Below are positions 1 to 9,709 of a DNA stretch of 64,000 nt, piece by piece. The position numbers and the translations under genes are program-made. Position 1 is the stretch's first letter, and every line of letters starts with the position of its first letter. The notes under the pieces were generated by a model that saw only the letters and a program-made list of their open reading frames with translations, had not been told where the DNA came from and searched no databases. Source of the stretch: Novosphingobium kaempferiae (GTDB lineage Bacteria > Pseudomonadota > Alphaproteobacteria > Sphingomonadales > Sphingomonadaceae); contig NZ_CP089301.1 in assembly GCF_021227995.1 (NCBI RefSeq), forward strand, positions 1 to 64,000, written 5' to 3'.

Positions 1-22
1 CTGGCGTTATCTGCATCTACAC

Positions 23-101
23 TTCGTCATTGCGAGCGCAGCGAAGCAATCCACGGTCAGCCTATGCCGCTGGATTGCTTCGCTGCGCTCGCAATGACGA
101 A
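23..101. repeat. REP-like palindrome, family 1, copy A
   Basis: Two 31-bp arms form a perfect inverted repeat around a 17-bp centre. The core of the arm reads cattgcgagcgcagcgaag. Four more copies lie in this window at 5882, 32402, 58009 and 63052, always outside genes. The arms are conserved and the centres are not, which fits a dispersed palindromic element rather than a gene-specific terminator. Confidence 0.9.
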
Positions 102-118
102 CGTTTGGGCCGAACACA

Positions 119-534
119 CGAAAACGCCCGCTGGCGAGTGCGGGCCTAACGCCGGGGGAAGAAACGCGAGGATCCGAGAGTGAACATCGGGTCGGCGTCG
201 TGAGCGTCCGACTGGGACGCGGGGGTTTGGTTTCCACAGCGCGTTGCGAGCGGCCGGGTAGGTGCGGAGAGCAGCCCGGCTCGACCAGTATTCCATCGGA
301 CCTGTCCGGTATGACCGACGTTGGGGTTCGCGTCGGTGCCGGTCATGGGACTTCCGGGAGAGCCGCTCCCAGGCCGAGATACTCGGTTGGGGGAACGGCC
401 GGGCCAGAGCCTAGAGGACGGTCCGGGTCTTCGATTGGACACCGTGGTGCGCGATCGCGGCTTGATACCGCGTCCCGGCCCACGACGCCGACCCGATACA
501 CCGCCGAACCCTTGTACGTCAGGTCTGGCGGATG
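119..534 (-). ncRNA. Candidate untranslated transcript of unknown identity
   Basis: This gene-free stretch is bounded by a good sigma-70-like promoter (541-569) and a terminator (120-146), both on the minus strand, which predicts a transcript of about 415 nt. It contains many short GC-rich complementary segments. I looked for the signature segments of RNase P RNA and tmRNA on both strands and did not see them. A 98-codon open frame ends just before the terminator but uses codons such as AGA, AGG and CGA that nearby genes avoid, so I do not call it a gene. The identity of the transcript is unknown and its existence is inferred only from the flanking signals. Confidence 0.3.
120..146 (-). terminator. 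Leftward intrinsic terminator
   Basis: On the minus strand, gcccgc and gcgggc pair (126-131 with 140-145) around an 8-nt loop, followed by TTTT. No gene ends here. The only upstream signal on that strand is the promoter at 541-569. Confidence 0.5.
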
Positions 535-540
535 TCGGGC

Positions 541-569
541 CATATAACCTATTTGGATATAATTGTCAA
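541..569 (-). promoter_or_regulatory. Sigma-70-like promoter reading left
   Basis: Read on the minus strand the sequence is TTGACA, 17 bp, TATATG. The -35 hexamer is a perfect consensus match and the spacing is ideal. It lies about 90 bp beyond the 3' end of ahcY, past that gene's terminator, and points away into a gene-free stretch. Confidence 0.5.
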
Positions 570-604
570 GTGTGGGCGCGTGTCGAAGCGTGGTGCCCAA
601 CCAA

Positions 605-636
605 CAAAAAAGGGCGCATCCTTGCGGACGCGCCCC
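605..636 (-). terminator. Terminator of ahcY
   Basis: The minus-strand stem ggacgcgccc/gggcgcatcc region (612-621 with 626-635, one G-T pair on that strand) is followed by a run of T. It lies 24 bp past the ahcY stop codon. Confidence 0.8.
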
Positions 637-659
637 TCTTCCTGTCGATCGGAAACCGA

Positions 660-2078
<1,419 letters not shown>

Positions 2079-2179
2079 GGGGGACTCCTGAATTGCGTCA
2101 CGCCGACGCCGCGCACGGGATTTCCCGCAGGCGACGTCGGCAATGGCGCGTCCCTACCCGTTCAGTTCCAACGAGGCAA

Positions 2180-2199
2180 ATATAAAGATATCTTTATAT
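2180..2199. promoter_or_regulatory. 20-bp perfect palindrome, probable SahR-type operator of ahcY
   Basis: The sequence atataaagatatctttatat is its own reverse complement over all 20 bp. It sits just after the stop codon of the upstream secreted-protein gene and 101 bp before ahcY. It is AT-only except for one G-C pair in each half, in a GC-rich surround. ArsR-family SahR regulators that sense S-adenosylhomocysteine bind palindromes of this general kind upstream of SAM-cycle genes. The regulator assignment is inference; the palindrome is observed. Confidence 0.6.
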
Positions 2200-2203
2200 G
2201 CTA

Positions 2204-2677
2204 TTAGCGGCGGGCCAGCGCGAAGAGCACCGGCGGCTGGCGTTCCAGCAGCTGTCCGGCCGCTTCCACCAGCGTCTCGCGCCCCTGCACAAGCGCGAGG
2301 CCCTGCGTCACCTCGCGCAGTTCGTGGCACGAGAGCCAGGGATGGCCGCCGCCGTATTCGTTGGCCATGACGACGCTCATCTTGTCGAGCGCCCTCGCCG
2401 CGCCTTCCTCGCCCACGTCCTCGGCGAGTTCGCCACGCAGTTCGGCATTGGCCTCGTTCAACTCGGTCATGTGGCTGCTGGTGAAGCGACCGTAGTCCTC
2501 GATGAAGTTGTCCGCCGTGGTGCGGCAGCGCAGGCCGGTGACCATCAGCATGATGTCCATCCGGCGCAGTTTCTGCGCATCGCCCTCTGCCGCGAGCGAC
2601 GGCGTAGCCATGAACATTGCACACGTCATTCCGATCGCCGCGGCAAGCCGCGAACGCCCATTTCCAGTGATTTCCAT
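2204..2677 (-). CDS. Secreted conserved protein of unknown function
   Basis: A 157-residue protein with an N-terminal signal peptide (basic start, hydrophobic stretch, then TPSLAAEG with a likely cut after SLA-A at about residue 30). The mature part is mostly charged and helical, with two cysteines (in GLRCR and LSCHE) that could form a disulfide in the periplasm. Small proteins of this type occur next to ahcY in sphingomonads and have sometimes inherited its name by proximity; there is no hydrolase domain here. It precedes ahcY on the same strand with about 125 bp between them, but the operator in that gap suggests ahcY has its own promoter. Function unknown. Confidence 0.7.
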   Translation of the reverse strand: MEITGNGRSRLAAAIGMTCAMFMATPSLAAEGDAQKLRRMDIMLMVTGLRCRTTADNFIEDYGRFTSSHMTELNEANAELRGELAEDVGEEGAARALDKMSVVMANEYGGGHPWLSCHELREVTQGLALVQGRETLVEAAGQLLERQPPVLFALARR

Positions 2678-3020
2678 TGCCCGATATTCCCCACGAAGTT
2701 ACCCCTCGCAGAGCAGATGACAACGATTGCATTTACCGACTGCTGAAGGCTCATGGTGAATGGATTTTTACTATGCAATTTCTCGGTTTATCGCTGTTTT
2801 CTGCGTTCACTCGTGAACGTAACGGCGTGTTTTTACCACCGATCCGGAGGCATCTGGAGCCCGCGTCTTCGACGGCGAAAAACAGGCGCCCTGTCTACCC
2901 TGTCCGCGAGCCGTCTGACGGACGCCCGCGACCGATTCGCCGCACCCCCGCATTGCCCACGGCGCACCCGGCCCTATATCTGCGCGCGACGCGATTCCCT
3001 GTCAGGAAAGGACGAATGCC
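2678..3020. other. Divergent intergenic region
   Basis: This 343-bp gap separates the leftward secreted-protein gene from the rightward peroxiredoxin gene, so it should hold both promoters. The part at 2740-2840 is noticeably AT-rich compared with its surroundings. I find no convincing gene or repeat in it. Confidence 0.5.
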
Positions 3021-3500
3021 ATGACCATCGCCATCGGAGACAAGCTGCCCGACGTGAAGCTCATCAAGGTCGGCGAAGGCGGCCCCGAGCCGGTGCAGAG
3101 CGGCGAATACTTCGCCGGCAAGAAGGTCGCGCTGTTCGCCGTCCCCGGCGCCTTCACGCCGACCTGCTCGGCCAAGCACCTCCCCGGCTTCGTAGAGAAG
3201 GCCGAGGAGTTCAAAGCCAAGGGCATCGACGAGATCGCCTGCGTCTCGGTCAACGATGCCTTCGTGATGGGCGCCTGGGGCAAGGCCTCGGAAGCGACCA
3301 ACGTCACGCTGCTGGCCGACGGCAATGCCGACTTCGCCAAGGCCGTGGACCTTACCATGGACGGCTCGGGCTTCGGCATGGGCACGCGCAGCCAGCGCTA
3401 CTCGATGGTGATCGAGGACGGCGTGGTCTCGCAGCTCAACGTCGAGGCGCCCGGCACCTTCGAGGTCAGCTCGGCGGACTACCTGCTCGGCAAGCTCTGA
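3021..3500 (+). CDS. Peroxiredoxin, Prx5/AhpE-like (redoxin family)
   Basis: Reduces hydrogen peroxide and alkyl hydroperoxides with a thiol cofactor, usually glutathione or glutaredoxin for this subfamily. The 159-residue protein carries the peroxidatic motif VPGAFTPTCS, placing the active Cys at residue 49, and the later conserved Arg in the GTRSQRYSM segment. A 159-residue length without a C-terminal resolving-Cys extension fits the Prx5 type. An AGGAAAGGA ribosome binding site precedes the ATG. It is a single-gene unit: a strong terminator follows within 25 bp. Confidence 0.93.
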   Translation: MTIAIGDKLPDVKLIKVGEGGPEPVQSGEYFAGKKVALFAVPGAFTPTCSAKHLPGFVEKAEEFKAKGIDEIACVSVNDAFVMGAWGKASEATNVTLLADGNADFAKAVDLTMDGSGFGMGTRSQRYSMVIEDGVVSQLNVEAPGTFEVSSADYLLGKL

Positions 3501-3522
3501 GCTTTCCGACCGACCGGAGAAT

Positions 3523-3558
3523 GGGCGGCGTTTCCTTGGAAGCGCCGCCCTTTTCATT
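3523..3558 (+). terminator. Terminator of the peroxiredoxin gene
   Basis: Stem gggcggcg (3523-3530) pairs with cgccgccc (3543-3550) around a 12-nt loop, followed by TTTTCATTT. Confidence 0.85.
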
Positions 3559-3658
3559 TGCGGGAGGCATCGGCAGGGCGTTGGAAAGCGCGGACCGCTT
3601 GGCGATGGCGATCCGCACGGGTAGCACTCTGGCCAAAGCGCATCGCGAGGGAAATGGC

Positions 3659-4339
3659 ATGGCTCGTTCGGTAATCGTGACCGGTGGTTTCGGCATTCTG
3701 GGGCAGGCGGTGGCGCAGGCCTTTGCCGAAGCCGGGGACCGGGTGGCCCGGATCGACTTCGCCCCCGGACCGAAAGAGCCCCTTTCCGGCGCGCTCGACA
3801 TCGGCGGCGTGGACCTGACCGATGCGGCATCGACGCAGGCCGCGCTCGACAAGGTCGTCGCCGCGCATGGCGGGATCGACGTGCTGGTCAACGTCGCGGG
3901 CGGCTTCACCTGGGAGACGCTGGAGGGCGGCTCGATCGGGACGTGGGCGCGGATGCAGTCGATGAACCTCATCACTGCAGCCACGATCACGCAGCTTGCC
4001 CTGCCGTCGCTCAAAGCATCTTCGGCCGGGCGCATCGTCAACATCGGCGCGGGGGCGGCGATCAAGGCGGCTGCGGGCATGGGCTCCTATGCGGCGTCGA
4101 AGTCCGGCGTCCACCGGCTGACCGAGGCGCTGGCGGAGGAACTTGCGGGCAGCACCGTCACCGTCAACGCCGTGCTCCCCAGCATCATCGACACACCGAC
4201 GAACCGCGCCGACATGCCCGACGCCGATTTCTCGACCTGGGTGCAGCCTGCCGCCATCGCCCGCGTCATCGCCTTCCTCGCCTCCACAGAGGCGGGCGCG
4301 ATCACCGGCGCGCTGATCCCGGTGACGCGCGGCGGATGA
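3659..4339 (+). CDS. Short-chain dehydrogenase/reductase-family protein without the catalytic Ser
   Basis: A 226-residue SDR-fold protein. The cofactor motif TGGFGILG is near residue 8, the NAG-type motif reads NVAGG, and the active-site pair is YAASK. In classical SDRs a Ser lies 13 residues before the Tyr; here that position is Ala within IGAGAAIK, so the usual Ser-Tyr-Lys triad is incomplete. It may act on a specialised substrate or have lost typical activity; the substrate is unknown. The ATG was chosen because GAGGG lies 8 nt upstream and the N terminus then starts directly at the Rossmann strand. Its last 38 bp overlap, tail to tail, the 3' end of the opposite-strand membrane protein. 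Confidence 0.8.
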   Translation: MARSVIVTGGFGILGQAVAQAFAEAGDRVARIDFAPGPKEPLSGALDIGGVDLTDAASTQAALDKVVAAHGGIDVLVNVAGGFTWETLEGGSIGTWARMQSMNLITAATITQLALPSLKASSAGRIVNIGAGAAIKAAAGMGSYAASKSGVHRLTEALAEELAGSTVTVNAVLPSIIDTPTNRADMPDADFSTWVQPAAIARVIAFLASTEAGAITGALIPVTRGG

Positions 4340-5765
4340 TGCGGGGCACGTAGACGACAACGCGCCCGGTCGCATAGATCCGCTGCCAGGCGCTGCTGCG
4401 GGCGAGTTCCTGCGCGATCGGTGCGTTGTGGCGCGGGTCGATCACGAAGGCCGCCGGGTTCCACTTGCGCACCACGTCGACGAGCGGGACGATGCCGTTC
4501 TCGATCCCGCCGTTGTACTGCCACTCCTCCCGCGAATAGCGGTAGTAGCGCCCGTCGTAGGCGACCTTCCAGTCGGGATAGCCGGTATCGATGATGACGC
4601 CGCCGAACGGAAAATCTCCGTAGATCGTCCCGTGGACCGGATATTTGCGAAGGTGCTGTACGGCGTCGAGTGGCAGAGCGGGTGCGAAACGGACGGGTGC
4701 GAGCACGGGCATCACGATGGCGACGAGCAGGATCGACCCCGCCACCGCCAGCCCCTCCCCGCGCGTCGGCTTCGCGGCAGGTGCGGAGGCGGCGCGGGCG
4801 ATCACCGGCACCATCGCCACGCCCCAGAACAGCATGAAGCGATAGGTCGCGATCGTCATCAGCAACAGGCCTGCAGCCGTTGCGACCTCCGCCGCATCGA
4901 GGCGACGGTAGCGCCAGCCCAGCCAGCTTGTGACCAGCACGACCTCGGCGGCGATCACCGCGTTTGGCTGGTTCGCGGGAATCCAGAGCGGCAGCCACTC
5001 GCTCGCGCCGATCGCCATGCTCGCCTCGGCATTGGTGGCGGAGGTGGCGAGGATGGAGAAGCCGTCCGGCGTCGCGAACATCGCCCCTGCCCCGATCACG
5101 GCGAGCGCAGTCGGCACGATCGGCACCGGGCCACGCCCGCGCAGCCAGCCCACCCAGCCGGGAAGCGAGGCGAACGCCATGGCAGCCACGCCGACGCTCA
5201 CCGAGGGGTGGAGGTTCTGCCAGACCAGCAGCAGCAACACGCCCAAGCCGATCGCCGTCGCGGGCTTGAGTTCCAGCCGCCGCAAGGCCAGCAGCAGCCC
5301 GAAGCACAGGCAGGCGAAGCTCTGCGGCCTGACGCTGGCGGTCGTGACCGTCACCACGAACGCCATGCCCAGCGCCAGCGCGACCGCTCCCGTCGCCGCC
5401 CCGCGCATCCGGCAGGCCAGCGCGACAGCCCAGAAGCCACCGAGCCAGAGCATGGCATCGAACACGCGCAGCAGTTCCCAGCCGCCGATGCGGCGCACCA
5501 GCGCCATGACCGCCTGCCCCGCCCATGCGACGGCAGGCAGCGGCTCGCCCAGATGTTTTGCGGAGAATGGCTCGGTCGGGATGGGGCCGCCATGGTCGAG
5601 GATCATCTCGCCGAGCTTCAACTGCCAGAAGATATCGACGTCCCAGACCGGACGGCGCAGCAGCACGACCAGCATCGCCGCCGGAATGAGCACCGCGATA
5701 ACGCGCAGCAACGGGCGCACGCGCGCCTGCCAGCCGTCATCCCTGTCGCGAATCTGCCCGATCAT
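4302..5765 (-). CDS. Polytopic membrane protein, GT-C glycosyltransferase-like, unknown substrate
   Basis: A 487-residue protein with roughly ten hydrophobic membrane segments in its first 370 residues and a soluble C-terminal domain. After the first membrane segment it has DVDIFWQLKLGEMI followed by a Pro-Thr-Glu-Pro-Phe-Ser stretch, resembling the first-loop acidic motif of bacterial GT-C-type lipid-sugar-dependent transferases and of related uncharacterised membrane proteins. The C-terminal part contains DGRYYRYS and a Trp-rich segment. I infer a role in cell-envelope glycan transfer with low certainty. It overlaps the SDR gene by 38 bp at its 3' end. Confidence 0.65.
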   Translation of the reverse strand: MIGQIRDRDDGWQARVRPLLRVIAVLIPAAMLVVLLRRPVWDVDIFWQLKLGEMILDHGGPIPTEPFSAKHLGEPLPAVAWAGQAVMALVRRIGGWELLRVFDAMLWLGGFWAVALACRMRGAATGAVALALGMAFVVTVTTASVRPQSFACLCFGLLLALRRLELKPATAIGLGVLLLLVWQNLHPSVSVGVAAMAFASLPGWVGWLRGRGPVPIVPTALAVIGAGAMFATPDGFSILATSATNAEASMAIGASEWLPLWIPANQPNAVIAAEVVLVTSWLGWRYRRLDAAEVATAAGLLLMTIATYRFMLFWGVAMVPVIARAASAPAAKPTRGEGLAVAGSILLVAIVMPVLAPVRFAPALPLDAVQHLRKYPVHGTIYGDFPFGGVIIDTGYPDWKVAYDGRYYRYSREEWQYNGGIENGIVPLVDVVRKWNPAAFVIDPRHNAPIAQELARSSAWQRIYATGRVVVYVPRIIRRASPGSARR

Positions 5766-5881
5766 CCGCCTGTCCGCCCCGAAAGTCAGCGCCTCTTGCC
5801 GCAGGCGCTGCGGCTTTCAAGCCAATTCTCGCAGATGAGTGCTCGCCCTGCCGGGATCAGGTAAAATCCGCCAAAGCCATA

Positions 5882-5966
5882 TTCGTCATTGCGAGCGAAG
5901 CGACGCAATCCACGGGCACGCGGTCCGTCCGGATTGCCGCGCGGCTCCGCCGCTCGCAATGACGAA
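5882..5966. repeat. REP-like palindrome, family 1, copy B
   Basis: A diverged copy of the family 1 element: the outer arms (ttcgtcattgcgagcg and its complement) are intact, but the inner parts of the two arms differ. It lies just past the 3' end of folE. Confidence 0.8.
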
Positions 5967-5976
5967 GAAAGTGGCC

Positions 5977-6585
5977 TCAGTACCCCATCAGGCTGAGCAC
6001 TTCCTTGCGCGAACGCTCGTCTTCAAGGAACGTGCCCATCATGCGGCTGGTAATCATACCGACGCCCGGCGTGCGAACGCCGCGCGCGGTCATGCAGGCG
6101 TGGTTCGCCTCGATGACGACGGCGACGCCCTGTGGCTTGAGATGCTCCCAGATGCACTGCGCGACTTCGGCGGTCAGGCGCTCCTGGATCTGGAGACGGC
6201 GCGCGAAGCCGTGCAGCACGCGCGCCAGCTTGGAAATTCCGACCACATGGTTGCGCGGCAGGTAGGCGATCGCCGCCTTGCCGATGATCGGCGCCATGTG
6301 GTGCTCGCAGTGGGACTGGAACGGGATGTCCTTGAGCAGCACGACCTCGTCGTAGCCGCCCACCTCCTCGAAGATGCGCGACAGGTGGATCGCCGGATCT
6401 TCCTGATAGCCCTGGCAGTATTCGAGCCATGCCCGCGCGACGCGCTTGGGCGTATCGACCAGCCCTTCTCGCGTCGGATCGTCGCCAGCCCACTGGATCA
6501 GCGTGCGGATGGCGTCCTGAACGTTCTCGGGCACGTCGGGCTTACGAAGGGGATTGTCCTTGTCGGGCTCCACCACACTGCTCAT
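5977..6585 (-). CDS. folE: GTP cyclohydrolase I
   Basis: Converts GTP to 7,8-dihydroneopterin triphosphate, the first step of folate synthesis, in the cytoplasm. The 202-residue protein has the type IA signature: the zinc and active-site segment SHCEHHMAP and the second zinc Cys in ANHACMTARGVR. The N-terminal helical region with DDPTREGLVDTPKRVA is also diagnostic. Its ATG overlaps the TGA of the upstream PLD-family gene (ATGA, 6582-6585), so the two are translationally coupled although their functions are unrelated. A REP element lies at its 3' end. Confidence 0.96.
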   Translation of the reverse strand: MSSVVEPDKDNPLRKPDVPENVQDAIRTLIQWAGDDPTREGLVDTPKRVARAWLEYCQGYQEDPAIHLSRIFEEVGGYDEVVLLKDIPFQSHCEHHMAPIIGKAAIAYLPRNHVVGISKLARVLHGFARRLQIQERLTAEVAQCIWEHLKPQGVAVVIEANHACMTARGVRTPGVGMITSRMMGTFLEDERSRKEVLSLMGY

Positions 6586-8117
6586 CCCGACTTGCTCCTT
6601 CTCAGCTTCCTCATCACGCGCATACGCATCAGGTGTCCCTTCCTTCGGAACAACCCACGGCGCTCGATGGGCTCGAACATTTCGCCGGGGCGTTCCGGAT
6701 CGAGCACCCCGCTTTGCCCGAGCGCTCTTTCAGCTTCCGACAACTGTTTCAAGGGCAAGGGTTCGAGATATTTCCTTCCTGTCTTCGGGCCGTCACGATT
6801 GAGTGCATCGACCATGGCCGCCATCGAGCCCTCTCGCTCGATCCCGGCGGCGACTTCCGCCTCGGCGATACCGGTGTGCTCGGCCAGCAGGCGAAGCCGC
6901 AGTTCGGTGATCGTGGCGGGATCGACATGGGCGTTGGCCGGGCGCGTCAGGTCGATGAACACGTCGCACTCGCTGTCGAGCCCCATCGAGCGATTGTTCA
7001 TGTTGGCGGAGCCGACGCGCAGGATCTCGTCGTCGATGATGGTGAGCTTGGCGTGGACGTAGATCGGCTCCCCCTCGGCGTTCGACGGGGTGTAGATGTG
7101 GAAGCGGCTATGGCGGTCCGCCTCACGCAGCGTCTCGACCAGCTCGACGCGGGCGGTGTCCATCGCCTTCTGCTCCAGCCAGCCGTCGGCCGTCACCGGG
7201 TTGACGATGAAAAACTCGGGCGGATTGTCCTCCCCCAGCCGCGCACAGATGGCCTCGGCAATCGCGCGGGAGGCGAAGTACTGCGTCTCGGCATAGATGA
7301 AGCGCCTGGCCCGGCGGATCTGCTCGACGAAGAGATGCTCGATCTCGCTGACCTGCGGGCAGTCCTGGTACTCGCCGCGCGTGCGGGCGATGCCGATCTC
7401 GACGTTTTCGAACTCGGCGGTGAGACCTTCGGGCCAGGGGCTTTCTTGCTGGGGCAGGCACGGCGGCATGTCTTCGCCGCCCGCCACCTTCCACCGCTGG
7501 CGACCCAGCTCGCCGAGCGTGGCCGCGACTTCACCCTCCAGCATCATCGTCACGTCATGCCACGGCCCGTATTGCCGACCGGAAGGCCGCTTGCGGCGCG
7601 GATCGTGCGGGAGGTGGTCGGGCGTGTCCCAGCGGTCGGAGGTCATGTCGATGCCGCCGCAGGCCGCGACCACATCGTCGATCACCACGATCTTCTGGTG
7701 ATGGCTGCATCCGACAGGGTGCGCGGAGTCGAACTTGAAGTCGATGCGCGGATGCTTCGCCCAGCGCGCCACGTCGAACAGCATCGTGCCCCGGAACAGG
7801 TACTTCACCATGGCGAAGTTCCACTTGAGCAGCCTGATCTCAAGCCGCGGGTTGCGCTTCACCACCCAGAGCATGAACGAACCGAGGCGCGCCGGAAACC
7901 GCTTGCGCCGTCCGCGCTGCCACCAGCGCCGACCGGAGGTGAGTAGAATGCGCGAATCGAAATCCCACCCGATCATGAAGATGCGCTGGCGCGCTTCCTC
8001 CATAGTCTCGCGGATGATCTCGAAGTAATCCGCCGCGTCGACGACCACATGCGCGCGCGAGGCCTTTGCGTAACGCCATACGGAGGGCGACGTGCCCTCG
8101 TCCCACTCGTTTTCCAT
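6582..8117 (-). CDS. Phospholipase D family protein (cardiolipin synthase-like)
   Basis: A 511-residue protein with two HKD motifs: HHQKIVVIDD in the first half and HAKLTIIDD in the second, the latter followed by GSANMNNRSMGLDSE. This pair forms the single active site of PLD-superfamily phosphatidyltransferases and phospholipases. It lacks the N-terminal membrane segments of typical Cls proteins, so it may be a soluble or peripheral PLD; the C terminus is strongly basic. I chose the ATG at 8117 (AGGA 6 nt upstream); a TTG 36 bp earlier also keeps the frame. It is directly coupled to folE by a 4-bp overlap. Confidence 0.88.
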   Translation of the reverse strand: MENEWDEGTSPSVWRYAKASRAHVVVDAADYFEIIRETMEEARQRIFMIGWDFDSRILLTSGRRWWQRGRRKRFPARLGSFMLWVVKRNPRLEIRLLKWNFAMVKYLFRGTMLFDVARWAKHPRIDFKFDSAHPVGCSHHQKIVVIDDVVAACGGIDMTSDRWDTPDHLPHDPRRKRPSGRQYGPWHDVTMMLEGEVAATLGELGRQRWKVAGGEDMPPCLPQQESPWPEGLTAEFENVEIGIARTRGEYQDCPQVSEIEHLFVEQIRRARRFIYAETQYFASRAIAEAICARLGEDNPPEFFIVNPVTADGWLEQKAMDTARVELVETLREADRHSRFHIYTPSNAEGEPIYVHAKLTIIDDEILRVGSANMNNRSMGLDSECDVFIDLTRPANAHVDPATITELRLRLLAEHTGIAEAEVAAGIEREGSMAAMVDALNRDGPKTGRKYLEPLPLKQLSEAERALGQSGVLDPERPGEMFEPIERRGLFRRKGHLMRMRVMRKLRRSKSG

Positions 8118-8271
8118 GACCCATCCTGCAGGAGCTTCCACCGGGCGGTTCAAGCGCCGAACGCTGCGGATGTTCCCTCGAAAGTACCCCGAAGGCTGCC
8201 TTGCTTGCCTGAGAGCGTGCGATCACCGCCTGGCGGTTGCCCGCAGTGTGTCGCAGATTGAGCATCCACGC

Positions 8272-8799
8272 ATGACGACCAGCACCACCCGCATCCTTTC
8301 CGAACTCGCCGACCGGGAGGCGATCCGTGAGTGCCTCTATCGTTATGCGCGCGGGGTGGACCGCCTCGATGCCGACATGCTGCGGTCGGCCTACTGGCCC
8401 GATTGCGTGGACGAGCACATGGGCTTCACCGGAAACCTCGAAGCGTTCATCGCATGGTCCTTTCCGATCATGGGCGCGATGGACCAGACGCTGCACCTCA
8501 TCGGTAACGTCCTTGTCTCCATCCATGGCGATGAGGCCGATGCCGAAAGCTGTTTCTACGGCATCCACCGGGTCAACCTGCCCGGCGGCAAATCGGATGT
8601 GATCGGCGCAGGACGCTATCTCGACAGGTTCGAGAAGCGCGATGATGAATGGCGCATCGCGCGCCGCCTGGTGGTGACCGACTGGTTCCGCCAGTACGCC
8701 GATTCCGCCGACTGGTCCCAAGGGATGCTGGGAATCATGGTGGAGCCCGGCGGGCGCTTCCCCGATGACGAGAGCTATCGACGCCTCGATTTCGGCTGA
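8272..8799 (+). CDS. SnoaL-like (NTF2-fold) protein
   Basis: A 175-residue single-domain protein with the alpha+beta cone pattern of the SnoaL/NTF2-like superfamily: an N-terminal helix REAIRECLYRYARGVDRLD followed by aromatic and His-containing strands (MGFTG, TLHLIGN). Members include polyketide cyclases, dehydrochlorinases and ring-hydroxylating dioxygenase beta-like proteins; which reaction this one performs cannot be told from sequence. The ATG at 8272 starts right at the conserved domain. It is divergent from the PLD-family gene, and no companion gene suggests a pathway. Confidence 0.7.
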   Translation: MTTSTTRILSELADREAIRECLYRYARGVDRLDADMLRSAYWPDCVDEHMGFTGNLEAFIAWSFPIMGAMDQTLHLIGNVLVSIHGDEADAESCFYGIHRVNLPGGKSDVIGAGRYLDRFEKRDDEWRIARRLVVTDWFRQYADSADWSQGMLGIMVEPGGRFPDDESYRRLDFG

Positions 8800-9069
8800 T
8801 TTGCGCTGTTTTCCACAAGGCCGGACCCGTTCGCCGCGCGCAGGGCTCGATTCGCCCCTTGTGCGGGCAACCGTTCACCCTGCGCTGAATTTGCCTGACT
8901 ATACCCATCCTCCACCCCGTCTTCCGCGCACGAGAGGCATCGTCGCGGCGGGTCCGGCGAAAGTCGGATGGGGTCGCAAAAGCCCGGCTCGCCGGGTCGC
9001 ATTTCCCGCCTCTTTTGAGAGGCTTGGCCGGAGCCGTCCTCCCACGATCCGGCAACGAAGGAGTACGCC

Positions 9070-9693
9070 ATGAAGAAAACCCTCATCACCGCCGCGCTTG
9101 CCGCCGTTGCCTTCACCCCTGCCGCCGTGATGGCCCAGGCCGCCCCGGCTGCCGCGCCCGCCGCCGCTGCGGCAGCGACCGCCAACCCGACCACGGGCGC
9201 CAAGGTCTTCGACGCCGCTGGCGCGGAAGTCGGCACCGTCGAGGCGGTCCAGGGCGACATCGTCACCGTCTCCACCGGCACCGCGCGTGCGGGCCTGCCG
9301 AAGAACGCCTTCGTCGTGCGCGACAAGGGCCTGACCATCGGCATGACCAAGGCCGAACTGGAATCAGCGGTCAACGGCGCCAAGGCCGAGAACACCGCCG
9401 CCAAGGACGCAGCGATCGTCGCCGACGCACCGATCAAGAGCAGCGACGGCGTCGTGCTCGGCACCGTCAGCAAGGTCGAGGGTGACAACGTCACCGTGGC
9501 CCTCAGCGGCGGCGCTTCAGCTGCGCTCAAGAAGTCCTACCTCGGCCTCGGCACCGACGGTTCGCTGGCGCTGGGCATGACCGCTGCGGACTTCGCCAAG
9601 GCAACCCAGTCGGCTGCCGCCGGCCAGCCGGGCGCGGATGCCGCCGCAACCGCCGGTGGCGCTGCCGCCGCGACGGAAGGCACCACGCCGTAA
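9070..9693 (+). CDS. Periplasmic protein with an internal duplication, unknown function
   Basis: A 207-residue protein with a clear signal peptide (MKKTLITAALAAVAF, probable cut after VMAQA). The mature part has an Ala-rich linker, then two copies of a unit of about 60 residues, at roughly 42-99 and 120-181. Each unit runs from a short beta segment with GTV, through a V-T-V strand, to a Lys-Lys/Lys-Asn turn, a Leu-x-Gly-Met-T segment and a short helix. The tail is low-complexity Ala/Gly. A good ribosome binding site (AAGGAG) lies upstream. It stands alone, followed by a strong terminator. Function unknown; an envelope or stress role is only a guess. Confidence 0.75.
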   Translation: MKKTLITAALAAVAFTPAAVMAQAAPAAAPAAAAAATANPTTGAKVFDAAGAEVGTVEAVQGDIVTVSTGTARAGLPKNAFVVRDKGLTIGMTKAELESAVNGAKAENTAAKDAAIVADAPIKSSDGVVLGTVSKVEGDNVTVALSGGASAALKKSYLGLGTDGSLALGMTAADFAKATQSAAAGQPGADAAATAGGAAAATEGTTP

Positions 9694-9709
9694 GGTAAGC
9701 CTCCAGATA

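Noticed and set aside
146..442. 98-codon frame on the minus strand ending just before a terminator
   Set aside because: It uses codons such as AGA, AGG, CGA and TCT that neighbouring genes avoid, has no ribosome binding site and no recognisable protein features. I kept the transcript but not the protein.
119..534. RNase P RNA or tmRNA
   Set aside because: The diagnostic conserved segments of these RNAs, including a tag-peptide frame for tmRNA, are not visible on either strand.
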